A stretch of 64,000 nucleotides of DNA, taken from IMG/VR virus record IMGVR_UViG_3300027759_000003, positions 1 through 64,000 of that record. The stretch is one strand, 5' to 3'. Positions 8,951-16,474 of the stretch are shown here, in pieces. Every line of letters begins with the position of its first letter. Position 1 is the first letter of the stretch. The position numbers were made by a program, and so were the translations under genes. The notes below the pieces were generated by a model that made no database searches, had not been told where the DNA came from, and saw only the letters and a program-made list of their open reading frames with translations. The stretch is from a virus.

Positions 8951-10270
8951 ATGTTAATAAATAAGGCTCATTGGGAAACTACTGGCGACAGCGTTCGCCT
9001 ATCAATGCCTATTGGTAAAATAGACATAGAGCGTCGTATGGTTTCTGGTTTTGCTACTTTAGATAATATTGATAAGCAAGGCGACATCGTAACAACAGAG
9101 TCAAGCGTTGAAGCATTCAAAAATTTTAGAGGAAACTTGCGTGAGATGCACCAACCATCCGCAGTTGGAAAAATTGTATCATTTAAAGAAGATCGTTATT
9201 TTGATCCATCAGTTAAGAAGTTTTATAGTGGAGTATACGTTTCAGCATATGTTTCAAAAGGTGCACAAGATGCATGGGAAAAGGTTTTAGACGGAACATA
9301 CAAAGGTTTTTCTATTGGCGGTAACATTAAAAATTGGGACGATGCATACAACGAAGAACTAAGCAAAACTATACGTGTAATTAAAGAATATGATTTATTT
9401 GAGTTGTCGTTGGTTGATAATCCTGCAAACCAATTTGCAAACATTGTATCTATTGAAAAAGTAGATGGTAAAAATGTTGTTGGTGGATATCTTTCAAAGG
9501 CAGAAATTGAAAATGTGTTTTGGGATTCAGAAACTGGAATTGTTATGGTATCAGAGTCTGAAAACGAAACAAGCCCTACATCAGGAAAGGCAATGCAAAA
9601 CATTGGCTTTATTGAAAAGGGAGACAAGAATAATACAGAAACAATAAAGTTCTTAGTTGATAGTGCTAAAGGCATTAGTACAATTAAGATTACAAAGGAG
9701 GTTAGTCCTATGACTGAAACAACAGAAGCAGTGGTTGACACTGCAGTTGAAGAAGTACAGGTCGCTCCAGAGGCACAGCCAGTAGCAGTTGAAGAAACTG
9801 TTGCAGTTGCTGAGGAGGCACCAGCAGTTGAAGAACTTGCTCTTGCTAAATCTAGCGATGGTAGTGCAGATTCTTCTGTTGAAAAAACAGAAGAGGGAGA
9901 AGTTGTTGCAACTGAAACTGTTGTAGCAAAGTCTGATGAAGTAATTGTTGAGGCAGTTACAGAAATCAAAAATTCTCTTACAAATGCCTTTGGCGATTTA
10001 GCAACAACCGTTAAGTCTCTTCACGAGCAAATTGTTGCATTGAGTAAGTCTCTTGACACCGTATCAGGTGAGGTTAAGACCGTATCTGATGAAGTAAAAA
10101 ATGTAAAGGGAGTTTTTAATGAGTTTGGTAAGCGAGTAGATCTTGTAGAACAAGACACCGCTTTCCGCAAGTCTGGCGATCTAGGCGAGATCGTGCAGTT
10201 TGAACCGTCAAAAGTTCAGAAATCCCTATGGGGCGGTCGTTTCCTCACATCAACCGACCTATTTAACTAA
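8951..10270 (+). CDS. Prohead maturation protease with C-terminal scaffold-like region
   Basis: Processes capsid precursors during head maturation. The N-terminal about 170 residues match the HK97-type (S78-like) prohead protease: candidate catalytic His67 in NLREMHQPS, Ser121 in GFSIGG and Asp156 in SLVDNPAN. Next comes an acidic, Glu/Val/Ala-rich linker (about 250-325). A predicted coiled coil follows (about 345-410, SLDTVSGEVKTVSDEVKNVK), which resembles a scaffolding or delta domain. At 439 residues it is about twice the size of a bare protease, in keeping with a fused scaffold. The start at 8951 was chosen over 8939 because the latter overlaps the -10 box. Confidence 0.85.
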   Translation: MLINKAHWETTGDSVRLSMPIGKIDIERRMVSGFATLDNIDKQGDIVTTESSVEAFKNFRGNLREMHQPSAVGKIVSFKEDRYFDPSVKKFYSGVYVSAYVSKGAQDAWEKVLDGTYKGFSIGGNIKNWDDAYNEELSKTIRVIKEYDLFELSLVDNPANQFANIVSIEKVDGKNVVGGYLSKAEIENVFWDSETGIVMVSESENETSPTSGKAMQNIGFIEKGDKNNTETIKFLVDSAKGISTIKITKEVSPMTETTEAVVDTAVEEVQVAPEAQPVAVEETVAVAEEAPAVEELALAKSSDGSADSSVEKTEEGEVVATETVVAKSDEVIVEAVTEIKNSLTNAFGDLATTVKSLHEQIVALSKSLDTVSGEVKTVSDEVKNVKGVFNEFGKRVDLVEQDTAFRKSGDLGEIVQFEPSKVQKSLWGGRFLTSTDLFN

Positions 10271-10298
10271 AGTAAAAAATCACTAGGAGGTGAAAATA

Positions 10299-11450
10299 AT
10301 GTCGGAACAAAATAAAGACCTAGAAAAGAACTACCCAGGATCAGGCGGAGCAGGCAATGAGATTAACTCTCAAGGCGGATTCGTATCTGGTGGCGTAGGT
10401 AGTGCTACTGGTTTAAACTCTGCAGCAGCGTCTGTAGGATCACAACTTGGTAACACTGCAACTGCAGCATTCGGATCAACATCTGGAGACAATGCAGTAA
10501 ACCCAACAGGCGTCGCAGGTGGTATTCTAGCACCAGAACAAGCACGTCGCTTCATCGACTATGTGTGGGATGCAACAGTTCTCGCTAAAGATGGTCGTAG
10601 AGTTACAATGCGTGCCAATACAATGGAGATCGAAAAGGTCAACGTTGGAGAGCGTGTTATCCGTGCAGCCGCACAAGGCGCACCAGATTACACAAACATT
10701 GGTGCAACATTCTCAAAGGTTGAATTAACTACCAAAAAGATTCGTCTTGATTGGGAAGTATCAACTGAAGCACTAGAAGACAATATTGAAGGTGGAGCAC
10801 TTGAAGATCATTTAGTTCGCTTAATGACCAATGCATTCGCTAACGATATTGAAGACCTTGCAATTAATGGTCTAGGAACAGGCGCAGATGCCTTCCTTTC
10901 CATCATGCCTGGCTTTGTTAAGCAAACTCGTTTGACAGCAGGAAATGCTGCTCACGAATATGCTGCAACAGTTGCAGACAACAACTACACCACATCAGTA
11001 ATGCAAGGCTTGCTATTAGCAATGCCTCGTAAGTACCGTGCACTTAAGAGCAATCTTAAGTTCTATGCAGGTACTGATGCTTTTGCTGGTATTGTTCGCA
11101 ACAACGGTACACTAGCAGATGCTATTTCATCAGCGTTCTCAGATCGCACTGGTAGCACTCAAGCAAATCGTCAAGATTATCTTGATGGCACAGCACAAAC
11201 ACTAGGTAATACACGTACAACTCGTGTACTTGGTGTAGATGTTCTAGAAGTTCCTTACTACCCTGCAGGTTATGTTGATTTAACATTCCCTCAGAACCGT
11301 GTATGGGGTTTCCAAAGAGACATCACTGTAAACCGTGAATACAAGCCAAAGAAAGATACAATTGAGTACACAGTATTTGTACGCTTTGGTATCCAATGGG
11401 AAGAACTAGATGCAGTCGCTTATGTTGACTCAGATAGCGCTGATTCCTAA
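10299..11450 (+). CDS. Major capsid protein (HK97 fold)
   Basis: 383 residues. The first about 70 are Gly/Ser/Ala-rich and may be removed at maturation. The core begins near PEQARRFIDYVWDATVLAKDG, followed by the E-loop-like MRANTMEIEKVNVGERVIRAA and the long spine-helix region GALEDHLVRLMTNAFANDIEDLAINGLG, features of HK97-fold capsid proteins. The C-terminus has the P-domain strand VFVRFGIQWEELDAVAYV. A strong RBS (AGGAGGTG) lies 8 nt before the ATG at 10299, and an upstream in-frame GTG at 10290 overlaps that RBS. The gene is followed at once by an intrinsic terminator, which fits a high-level single product. Codon use looks more optimised (more GC at third positions) than in its neighbours. 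Confidence 0.93.
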   Translation: MSEQNKDLEKNYPGSGGAGNEINSQGGFVSGGVGSATGLNSAAASVGSQLGNTATAAFGSTSGDNAVNPTGVAGGILAPEQARRFIDYVWDATVLAKDGRRVTMRANTMEIEKVNVGERVIRAAAQGAPDYTNIGATFSKVELTTKKIRLDWEVSTEALEDNIEGGALEDHLVRLMTNAFANDIEDLAINGLGTGADAFLSIMPGFVKQTRLTAGNAAHEYAATVADNNYTTSVMQGLLLAMPRKYRALKSNLKFYAGTDAFAGIVRNNGTLADAISSAFSDRTGSTQANRQDYLDGTAQTLGNTRTTRVLGVDVLEVPYYPAGYVDLTFPQNRVWGFQRDITVNREYKPKKDTIEYTVFVRFGIQWEELDAVAYVDSDSADS

Positions 11451-11472
11451 GATCTAAAAGATCAAATATTAG

Positions 11473-11506
11473 GGCGGGTAGCGTAAAAACTACCCGCCTT
11501 ATTCTT
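11473..11506 (+). terminator. Intrinsic terminator after major capsid gene
   Basis: A 9-bp perfect GC-rich stem (GGCGGGTAG at 11473-11481 with CTACCCGCC at 11490-11498) has an 8-nt loop and a T-rich tail. Confidence 0.92.
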
Positions 11507-11510
11507 ATTC

Positions 11511-11519
11511 TGGTATAAT
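11511..11519 (+). promoter_or_regulatory. Extended -10 promoter TGGTATAAT restarting transcription after the capsid terminator
   Basis: TGGTATAAT lies 5-13 nt past the terminator. The -35 position would fall inside the hairpin arm, so the extended -10 must carry recognition. +1 is about 11526; the ATG at 11542 has an AGGAGA RBS. Confidence 0.75.
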
Positions 11520-11541
11520 TACAAATAAGCATAGGAGAATT

Positions 11542-11895
11542 ATGAATTTAACAATAGAAGAATTATCTACTAAAACTGTAATGGCACTTAAAGCATATGC
11601 AAAGAAAAATAAAATAGAATTATTTGAAGCAAACACTAAACTTGAAATTTTAGAAATTTTGGCTAGTTGGATTCCACCAGAAAAAACAGAAGAGCAAGTG
11701 CAAGAAGCAGATAAAGCGAAAAGTATGATAAATAAAATAGCGTTATACTCAGAAAGAAACCTACACATGGATAACCTAGGTGCTCTTAAGGTAGGATACA
11801 ACATAGTCTCAAAGGAGGCATCGGAAAAGTGGCTAACCCACAGGTTGGTAAGAGTTGCACCACCTGAAGAGGTAGCCGCATACTACGGTAAATAA
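11542..11895 (+). CDS. Small protein with SAP/HeH-like N-terminal domain
   Basis: 117 residues. The N-terminal 35 residues (LSTKTVMALKAYAKKNKIEL, then a TKLEILEILASW helix) resemble the helix-extension-helix SAP/Rho-N fold used to touch nucleic acid. The rest is helical with a KWLTHRLVRVAPPEEVAAYYG tail. Phage genes of this type are common between the capsid and neck genes. It may be a head-associated or head-tail linker protein, but that is inference from position. It starts a new transcription unit. Confidence 0.6.
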   Translation: MNLTIEELSTKTVMALKAYAKKNKIELFEANTKLEILEILASWIPPEKTEEQVQEADKAKSMINKIALYSERNLHMDNLGALKVGYNIVSKEASEKWLTHRLVRVAPPEEVAAYYGK

Positions 11896-11897
11896 AA

Positions 11898-12884
11898 ATG
11901 CAGATATTACGTCTTCCCCCATACCCACTTTCTGTTACTTACACAGTTCCAGATGCTAATGCTGACTATATTATTGTTATTGAAAACGTTGCAGAATTAA
12001 CAGAAATTGAAGAGACCATTGAGTCTAATGCTACTAAAAAAATAACTTATTCTTTAGATGATGACTTTGTTAAATACGATAAATCATATGCTTTAACAAT
12101 TTATGAAGATGGCGGATCCTCTGGAGCAAACATTGTACGTGGTGATGTTGTAGTACAAGATAATCTAGAAATTATGAGACCATACGTAGATCCAACATCT
12201 TTGGCTACATCTGGTACAGCAACTGACATAGCACTTTATACAGGTTATGAAAATTTAGCAAGAGCAATTATTGATGCTGCTGTCGGTGGATTTTATTATG
12301 ATAGAACATACTTAGAAGTTGTTGGACAAGGAAATGATTATTTACCACTTTGGAAAAAAACTCACAAAATTTTAAAGGTATATGAAAATGCACAACTAGT
12401 TTATGATATAAACAACGCAGACGGACCAGAACTGTTGGACTATACTTTTTTAATTACTAAAGATAAAACAGCAATTACTAAAGATCCATTAGAAGAAATT
12501 GACTCTATTAATCGGGCAGAACGAAGATATGCACGTATTCCACTAGGATACTCAGATTCTATTAGCATGTTTGATACAGAAGATAGTGGACACACCCAAA
12601 CTGTTGTTCCTGGAGTTGCATTTCCAGAAGGAGCAGATTATATTATGTTGCTAGAAACTGGGTATAAGGTTGTTCCTTATGACATCCAAGATGCAACATT
12701 AATGTTAATTGATGACATTAAGTGTGGAAAATTAGATTACTATAAGAGATATATTAAAAACTATAGCACCGATCAATTTAAAATTCAATACGATAAACGT
12801 TTAATTGATGGTACTGGAAACATCCTAGTAGATAAAATTTTAGAAAAATATAAAGAGAATATCATCCGTCCAGGAGTATTATAA
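11898..12884 (+). CDS. Head-tail adaptor / neck protein (putative)
   Basis: 328 residues, lying 3 nt after the preceding gene. The N-terminal about 90 residues look like a small beta domain (PLSVTYTVPDANADYIIVIE). The remainder contains an alpha-helical segment (YTGYENLARAIIDAAVGGFYYDR) followed by a beta-rich stretch (DYLPLWKKTHKILKVYENAQ) of the type seen in connector (gp6-like) proteins of siphoviruses. It lies exactly where the adaptor gene is expected. Family membership is inferred from position and pattern. Confidence 0.55.
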   Translation: MQILRLPPYPLSVTYTVPDANADYIIVIENVAELTEIEETIESNATKKITYSLDDDFVKYDKSYALTIYEDGGSSGANIVRGDVVVQDNLEIMRPYVDPTSLATSGTATDIALYTGYENLARAIIDAAVGGFYYDRTYLEVVGQGNDYLPLWKKTHKILKVYENAQLVYDINNADGPELLDYTFLITKDKTAITKDPLEEIDSINRAERRYARIPLGYSDSISMFDTEDSGHTQTVVPGVAFPEGADYIMLLETGYKVVPYDIQDATLMLIDDIKCGKLDYYKRYIKNYSTDQFKIQYDKRLIDGTGNILVDKILEKYKENIIRPGVL

Positions 12885-13333
12885 TGGAAGACTGTACAAC
12901 AACAGACTTTCTTTATCCAATGAAGGCTGACCTATATTATCCAGTAATAAACCAAACACAATACGGACAAGCAAGTAGAACCTGGTTTTATGATAGAACA
13001 ATTATATGCAATGCTACCTCTATAGGAGGAGCGGGTACTGAACAAATTAAACCAGAAGCATTTTTACAACATGAAAACAAACTAATAGCAAGAGTAAAAG
13101 CAGATCCTAGAATGTCTTCAACTGAAACAGAAAATGCAATTAACAATATTTTAATTACAAATATCCGTAATGCCAACGACCAACTCATTTATAGAGAAAC
13201 AGGAGGCTCAAGGTCTGGACGTGGAACAATCTATGAGGTAGCAACTGTAGACCCTTTTACTGGACCATTTGGATCAATTGAGTATTTTAAAATATTATTA
13301 CGCAGAACAGAAAATCAAACAATAACAGACTAA
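12884..13333 (+). CDS. Head closure / stopper-like protein (putative)
   Basis: 149 residues, overlapping the previous stop (TAATG). The pattern DLYYPVINQTQYGQASRTW then a strand-rich middle with LLRRTENQ at the end fits small beta-barrel head-closure proteins (gp16/FII-like). No catalytic motif is visible. The assignment rests mainly on size, order and coupling to the adaptor and tail-completion genes. Confidence 0.5.
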   Translation: MEDCTTTDFLYPMKADLYYPVINQTQYGQASRTWFYDRTIICNATSIGGAGTEQIKPEAFLQHENKLIARVKADPRMSSTETENAINNILITNIRNANDQLIYRETGGSRSGRGTIYEVATVDPFTGPFGSIEYFKILLRRTENQTITD

Positions 13334-14010
13334 TGATAATTACAACAAATACTAAAAGTTTTGACAAACAGATGAACAACATTGTCCAATATGCTTTTGG
13401 ATTTTTAGATGGTGCTCAAAAAGGTAAAACTGTTTTTTTAAAAAACTTAGGTGCAGGAACAATAGATGCAATGGCTAGATATGTAGATGTTTCTGCAAGG
13501 GGAAATCCCGCAGCACTTCAACATGTATATGAGTGGTATCAAACGGGTAGTCCAAGTTCAAGACTATTTAACATTACATATACTGTTAGTAACTTAGGGT
13601 TAAGCATTAATTCAACATTTACTCAATCAAGAGGTATAAAAAAAGAATCAAATATCCCATTTTACAATAAGGCTAAAATTATGGAAGAAGGAATTCCAGT
13701 TGTAATTAAACCAATAAAGTCTCCAGTTCTTGTTTTTAATGAAGGCGGTCAAACCATCTTTACTAAAAATCCTGTAACAGTTAGAAACCCTGGAGGAAGT
13801 CAGGCTCAAGGATCTTTTGAAAAAACTATGGATGAATTTATTTTAAGATATTTTAAACAATCATTTTTACGTGCTAGTGGTATATATAATTACATTAAAA
13901 AACCAATAATATTTAAAAAAGAAATAAAAACTGGAGCAAGAATGGGCAGATCAAAAGGTATCAATACTGGCTTTAAATGGATTGCTAATGCAAAGATTAG
14001 TGTAGAATAG
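13333..14010 (+). CDS. Tail-completion / neck protein (HK97 gp10-like, putative)
   Basis: 225 residues, starting on the base after the previous stop. It is basic (Lys-rich), with GTIDAMARYVDVSARGNPAALQHVYEWYQ in its N-terminal part, a pattern of head-tail joining proteins. The C-terminus is rich in Lys, Gly and Ile. The likely role is bridging the head connector and the tail tube. This is inferred mainly from gene order. Confidence 0.5.
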   Translation: MIITTNTKSFDKQMNNIVQYAFGFLDGAQKGKTVFLKNLGAGTIDAMARYVDVSARGNPAALQHVYEWYQTGSPSSRLFNITYTVSNLGLSINSTFTQSRGIKKESNIPFYNKAKIMEEGIPVVIKPIKSPVLVFNEGGQTIFTKNPVTVRNPGGSQAQGSFEKTMDEFILRYFKQSFLRASGIYNYIKKPIIFKKEIKTGARMGRSKGINTGFKWIANAKISVE

Positions 14011-14014
14011 TATT

Positions 14015-14593
14015 ATGGTATCAATAGTATCAGCAGAAACTGGATTCCCGCCACTCTTTGTTAATGCCTTTGTTAACAGCGAACTTAAAGAGTTTGAGTT
14101 AATGCCAACTGGACCAGAACCGTTTCAACCATTTTTTCCTGCCCAAGTGCCCGATAGCGTAGAGGGTATTTATAATGACATTCCCTTTATTAGAAATAAT
14201 CCTGATACTACCGTAATTATATTTGACAGACTTATGAGGTTTAGACCTACCCCATTTTATAAGCATAAAAGAGAACAATTAATATATTTTATTTACAGCC
14301 CCAACCTTTCTAAATTATTTGACACTACCAGAGTAATAATAGAATGTCTTGATCGAGAAGATGTTGCAGCGCAGGCTTTAAACTCTTGGATAGCAGAAAA
14401 TGATATAGAAGATGAAAATGGTAACGTAATCCCTAAAAATGTATTTTTTCACAATTTAAAAGTATATCAAGCAGATGAAAGTAGAGATATAATAGAGTTA
14501 GCCTCAGCCAGAACTTTGGGGCTAAACAAGTTAGTCATAGAGTATGACTATCACACGGTAAGCGTAGAAGGCTCAAATCAAAGGTACTCCTAA
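14015..14593 (+). CDS. Tail terminator protein (putative)
   Basis: 192 residues. The order neck, then this gene, then major tail protein is the canonical place for the tail terminator that caps the tube. The sequence has the alpha/beta character of that family (REQLIYFIYSPNLSKLFDTT, then VIIECLDREDVAAQALNSWI), with a C-terminal strand LVIEYDYHTV. No enzymatic motif is seen. Confidence 0.55.
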   Translation: MVSIVSAETGFPPLFVNAFVNSELKEFELMPTGPEPFQPFFPAQVPDSVEGIYNDIPFIRNNPDTTVIIFDRLMRFRPTPFYKHKREQLIYFIYSPNLSKLFDTTRVIIECLDREDVAAQALNSWIAENDIEDENGNVIPKNVFFHNLKVYQADESRDIIELASARTLGLNKLVIEYDYHTVSVEGSNQRYS

Positions 14594-14598
14594 AACGG

Positions 14599-14607
14599 TG
14601 ATATAAT
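14599..14607 (+). promoter_or_regulatory. Extended -10 promoter TGATATAAT for major tail protein
   Basis: TGATATAAT is followed by a leader of about 55 nt (14614-14668) to the major tail protein ATG, the longest leader seen in the structural block. Such a leader may help mRNA stability. RBS: AAGAGGT at about 14654. Confidence 0.65.
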
Positions 14608-14668
14608 TATATCGAGGAAACAACGCCATACAACTTAATATCTACTATTATGAAAAGAGGTAAAATAC

Positions 14669-15301
14669 ATGCCATATAGCCGTGGTACGTCGAACAACAT
14701 TATCGTTGGTGCAGCAGCACTTTTTGTTTGCGACACAACTTTAACTCCAGCAACCCTGGAAGCATTTGATGCAAGTGAGTCTTTTAAAGATACACTTACA
14801 GCAGACGCTGCATACGACAACGTAGGTTATACAATGAACGGTCTTGAATTACAGTTCCAACCAGATTTCGGTGAAGTCCAGGTAGATCAGGTTCTTGACG
14901 TTGCTAGACTATTTAAGCAAGGCATGCAAGTAAATCTTGCAACAGCCTTTGCCGAAGCAACTTTAGAAAACTTGCTTCTTGCTCTAGCGTATACTAGCGA
15001 CAAAATCTCAGGAAACAAAGCAGCATCTACAGGAAGAACATTAAACCTTTCTGCAGGCGATATTGGAGAAGTTCCAGTAGAGCGTGGATTAGTTGCTGTT
15101 GGCCCAGGAACTGGAAACCCAGTAACTGCAGCCGATGTTGAAAGAGTTTACACAGCATACCGTGCTTTGTCAATTGAAAACGTAACTGTATCAGCAAAGC
15201 GTGATGAGGCTTCAATGTTTGAAGTATCATTCCGTTTATTGCCAGAAGATACATCAGGATCTTACGGTAAAATCGTAGATCGCACATACGGTCAATCATA
15301 A
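14669..15301 (+). CDS. Major tail (tube) protein
   Basis: 210 residues, between the tail terminator gene and the chaperones, with its own promoter and a strong terminator. The sequence fits a tube protein: an N-terminal strand NNIIVGAAALFVCDTTLTPA, a GLELQFQPDFGEVQVDQVLD strand-loop typical of tail tube subunits, and a C-terminal beta segment MFEVSFRLLPEDTSGSYGKI. Hundreds of copies are needed per virion, in line with the isolated high-expression unit. Codon use resembles the capsid gene. Confidence 0.82.
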   Translation: MPYSRGTSNNIIVGAAALFVCDTTLTPATLEAFDASESFKDTLTADAAYDNVGYTMNGLELQFQPDFGEVQVDQVLDVARLFKQGMQVNLATAFAEATLENLLLALAYTSDKISGNKAASTGRTLNLSAGDIGEVPVERGLVAVGPGTGNPVTAADVERVYTAYRALSIENVTVSAKRDEASMFEVSFRLLPEDTSGSYGKIVDRTYGQS

Positions 15302-15324
15302 TCTAAATTCAGATTAAACAAATA

Positions 15325-15350
15325 CCCACTTCTTCGGAGGTGGGTTTTTT
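15325..15350 (+). terminator. Intrinsic terminator after major tail protein
   Basis: An 8-bp stem (CCCACTTC at 15325-15332 with GAGGTGGG at 15337-15344, one G-U pair) closes on a TTCG tetraloop and is followed by six T. A textbook terminator. Confidence 0.95.
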
Positions 15351-15360
15351 GTTGTGTCTG

Positions 15361-15369
15361 TGATAGAAT
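15361..15369 (+). promoter_or_regulatory. Extended -10 promoter candidate TGATAGAAT (near-leaderless) for the long tail chaperone
   Basis: TGATAGAAT has one mismatch to the shared element. +1 would be about 15376, two bases before the ATG at 15378. No Shine-Dalgarno fits. Confidence 0.5.
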
Positions 15370-15377
15370 AGAATTCT

Positions 15378-16073
15378 ATGGCAACTACAATATATAAAAG
15401 TGATATAGTCTATTTATTTGATGGGACAGAACTAGAAATAATACCATTAAAAATAAAGTATCTTCGTGAGTTTATGTTGACATTTAATAATATTAAAAAC
15501 ACAAAAAATGATGATGACGCAATTGGTATATTAATAGAATGTGTTAGAATCTGTATGAAACAATACTATCCTAAAATTTCAGGTACTGTTAAGAATGTTG
15601 AGGACAGTGTAGATATGCCCACTGTCTATAAAATACTAGATGCCGCCGCTGGCATTAAGATTAACAAAAAGTCAGAAGAACCAGTAAAGGATCAAGCAGT
15701 TGGTAGTGGTCAAACCTGGGAAACCCTAGACCTTGCAAAACTAGAAGCAGAGGTATTTTTGCTCGGTATTTGGAAAGACTACCAAGAGTTAGAAACTTCC
15801 TTATCAATGCCAGAGTTAATGGCAACCTTAGAGGTAATTAGAGAATTAGATTATACAGAAAAAAAATTCTTGGCAGCAATTCAAGGGGTGGACCTAGACA
15901 AAGAATCAAATAAAGATAAAGGTCAAAAGGAGTGGGAAGATATGAAAGCAAGAGTTTTTAGCAAAGGAAAAACTGTTGACGGCAACGATATTTTAGCATT
16001 ACAAGGACCTAATGCACAGAAAGCAGGGTTTGGTATAGGTATGGGTTTGGATTACGAAGATCTAACAAAATAA
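15378..16073 (+). CDS. Tail assembly chaperone, long form (G-T like), in a single frame
   Basis: 231 residues. The N-terminal about 95 residues are homologous to the whole of the next gene: both begin MATT, share a DGT strand, an LIECV helix and a (M/L)PTVYKI segment. The C-terminal about 135 residues (ETLDLAKLEAEVFLLGIWKDY onwards) correspond to the extension normally added by ribosomal frameshifting (the T part). Here it is read in the same frame, so no slippage is needed. Such chaperones bind the tape measure protein during tube assembly. The gene lies just before the short form and the tape measure gene. It is probably weakly expressed (imperfect -10, no RBS), which fits the small amount of G-T that tails need. 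Confidence 0.75.
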   Translation: MATTIYKSDIVYLFDGTELEIIPLKIKYLREFMLTFNNIKNTKNDDDAIGILIECVRICMKQYYPKISGTVKNVEDSVDMPTVYKILDAAAGIKINKKSEEPVKDQAVGSGQTWETLDLAKLEAEVFLLGIWKDYQELETSLSMPELMATLEVIRELDYTEKKFLAAIQGVDLDKESNKDKGQKEWEDMKARVFSKGKTVDGNDILALQGPNAQKAGFGIGMGLDYEDLTK

Positions 16074-16081
16074 CTTCCCTA

Positions 16082-16090
16082 TGCTATAAT
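16082..16090 (+). promoter_or_regulatory. Extended -10 promoter TGCTATAAT for the short tail chaperone
   Basis: A perfect TGCTATAAT; +1 is about 16097. The ATG at 16120 has a strong AGGAGG RBS. Expression should be stronger than that of the long form upstream. Confidence 0.7.
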
Positions 16091-16119
16091 TGACATAGCC
16101 TATATAGGAGGATACACAA

Positions 16120-16452
16120 ATGGCAACAACAGTACACGAGGGTGAAGAACTTGTTCTCATGGACGGCACAAAAATTAAGGTACGCTCACTTAAGATTTCT
16201 TTGCTTCGTCCATTTATGAAAAAGTTTGAGCAGGTAGCAGGGGTAGCAGAAGATAACGATAAGTCAATGACTCTTCTTATTGAGTGCGTACAAATTGCTA
16301 TGGAGCAGTACAATCCAGACCTGTCTAAAGATATTAGTAAACTAGAAGAGGTCTTAGACCTTCCAACAGTTTATAAAATTATTGAAGCCGCTTCTGGAGT
16401 TAAGTTAGCAGATGCAAACGCTCTTTTAAATACAGTGCTTGCAAACAACTAA
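16120..16452 (+). CDS. Tail assembly chaperone, short form (G like)
   Basis: 110 residues, a paralogue of the N-terminal domain of the upstream long chaperone. It ends 14 residues after the shared core (LADANALLNTVLANN) and lacks the T extension. I see no slippery heptamer near its end leading into a longer frame; the tape measure ATG follows 22 nt after the stop. It has a perfect -10 box and an AGGAGG RBS, so it is probably made in excess over the long form. The pair appears to replace the frameshift system of most siphoviruses by gene duplication. Confidence 0.75.
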   Translation: MATTVHEGEELVLMDGTKIKVRSLKISLLRPFMKKFEQVAGVAEDNDKSMTLLIECVQIAMEQYNPDLSKDISKLEEVLDLPTVYKIIEAASGVKLADANALLNTVLANN

Positions 16453-16474
16453 ATAATAAAAGAGGTGTAAATGA

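Noticed and set aside
9223-9969. Long minus-strand open frame opposite the protease gene
   Set aside because: Antisense shadow of the acidic, low-complexity coding region; no RBS, and Ser/Thr-rich composition mirrors the plus-strand gene.
15640-15700. A-rich stretch (ACAAAAAG) in the long tail chaperone as a frameshift site
   Set aside because: The long form is already complete in frame 0, and a separate short gene supplies the G form, so no slip is needed; a slip cannot be fully ruled out.
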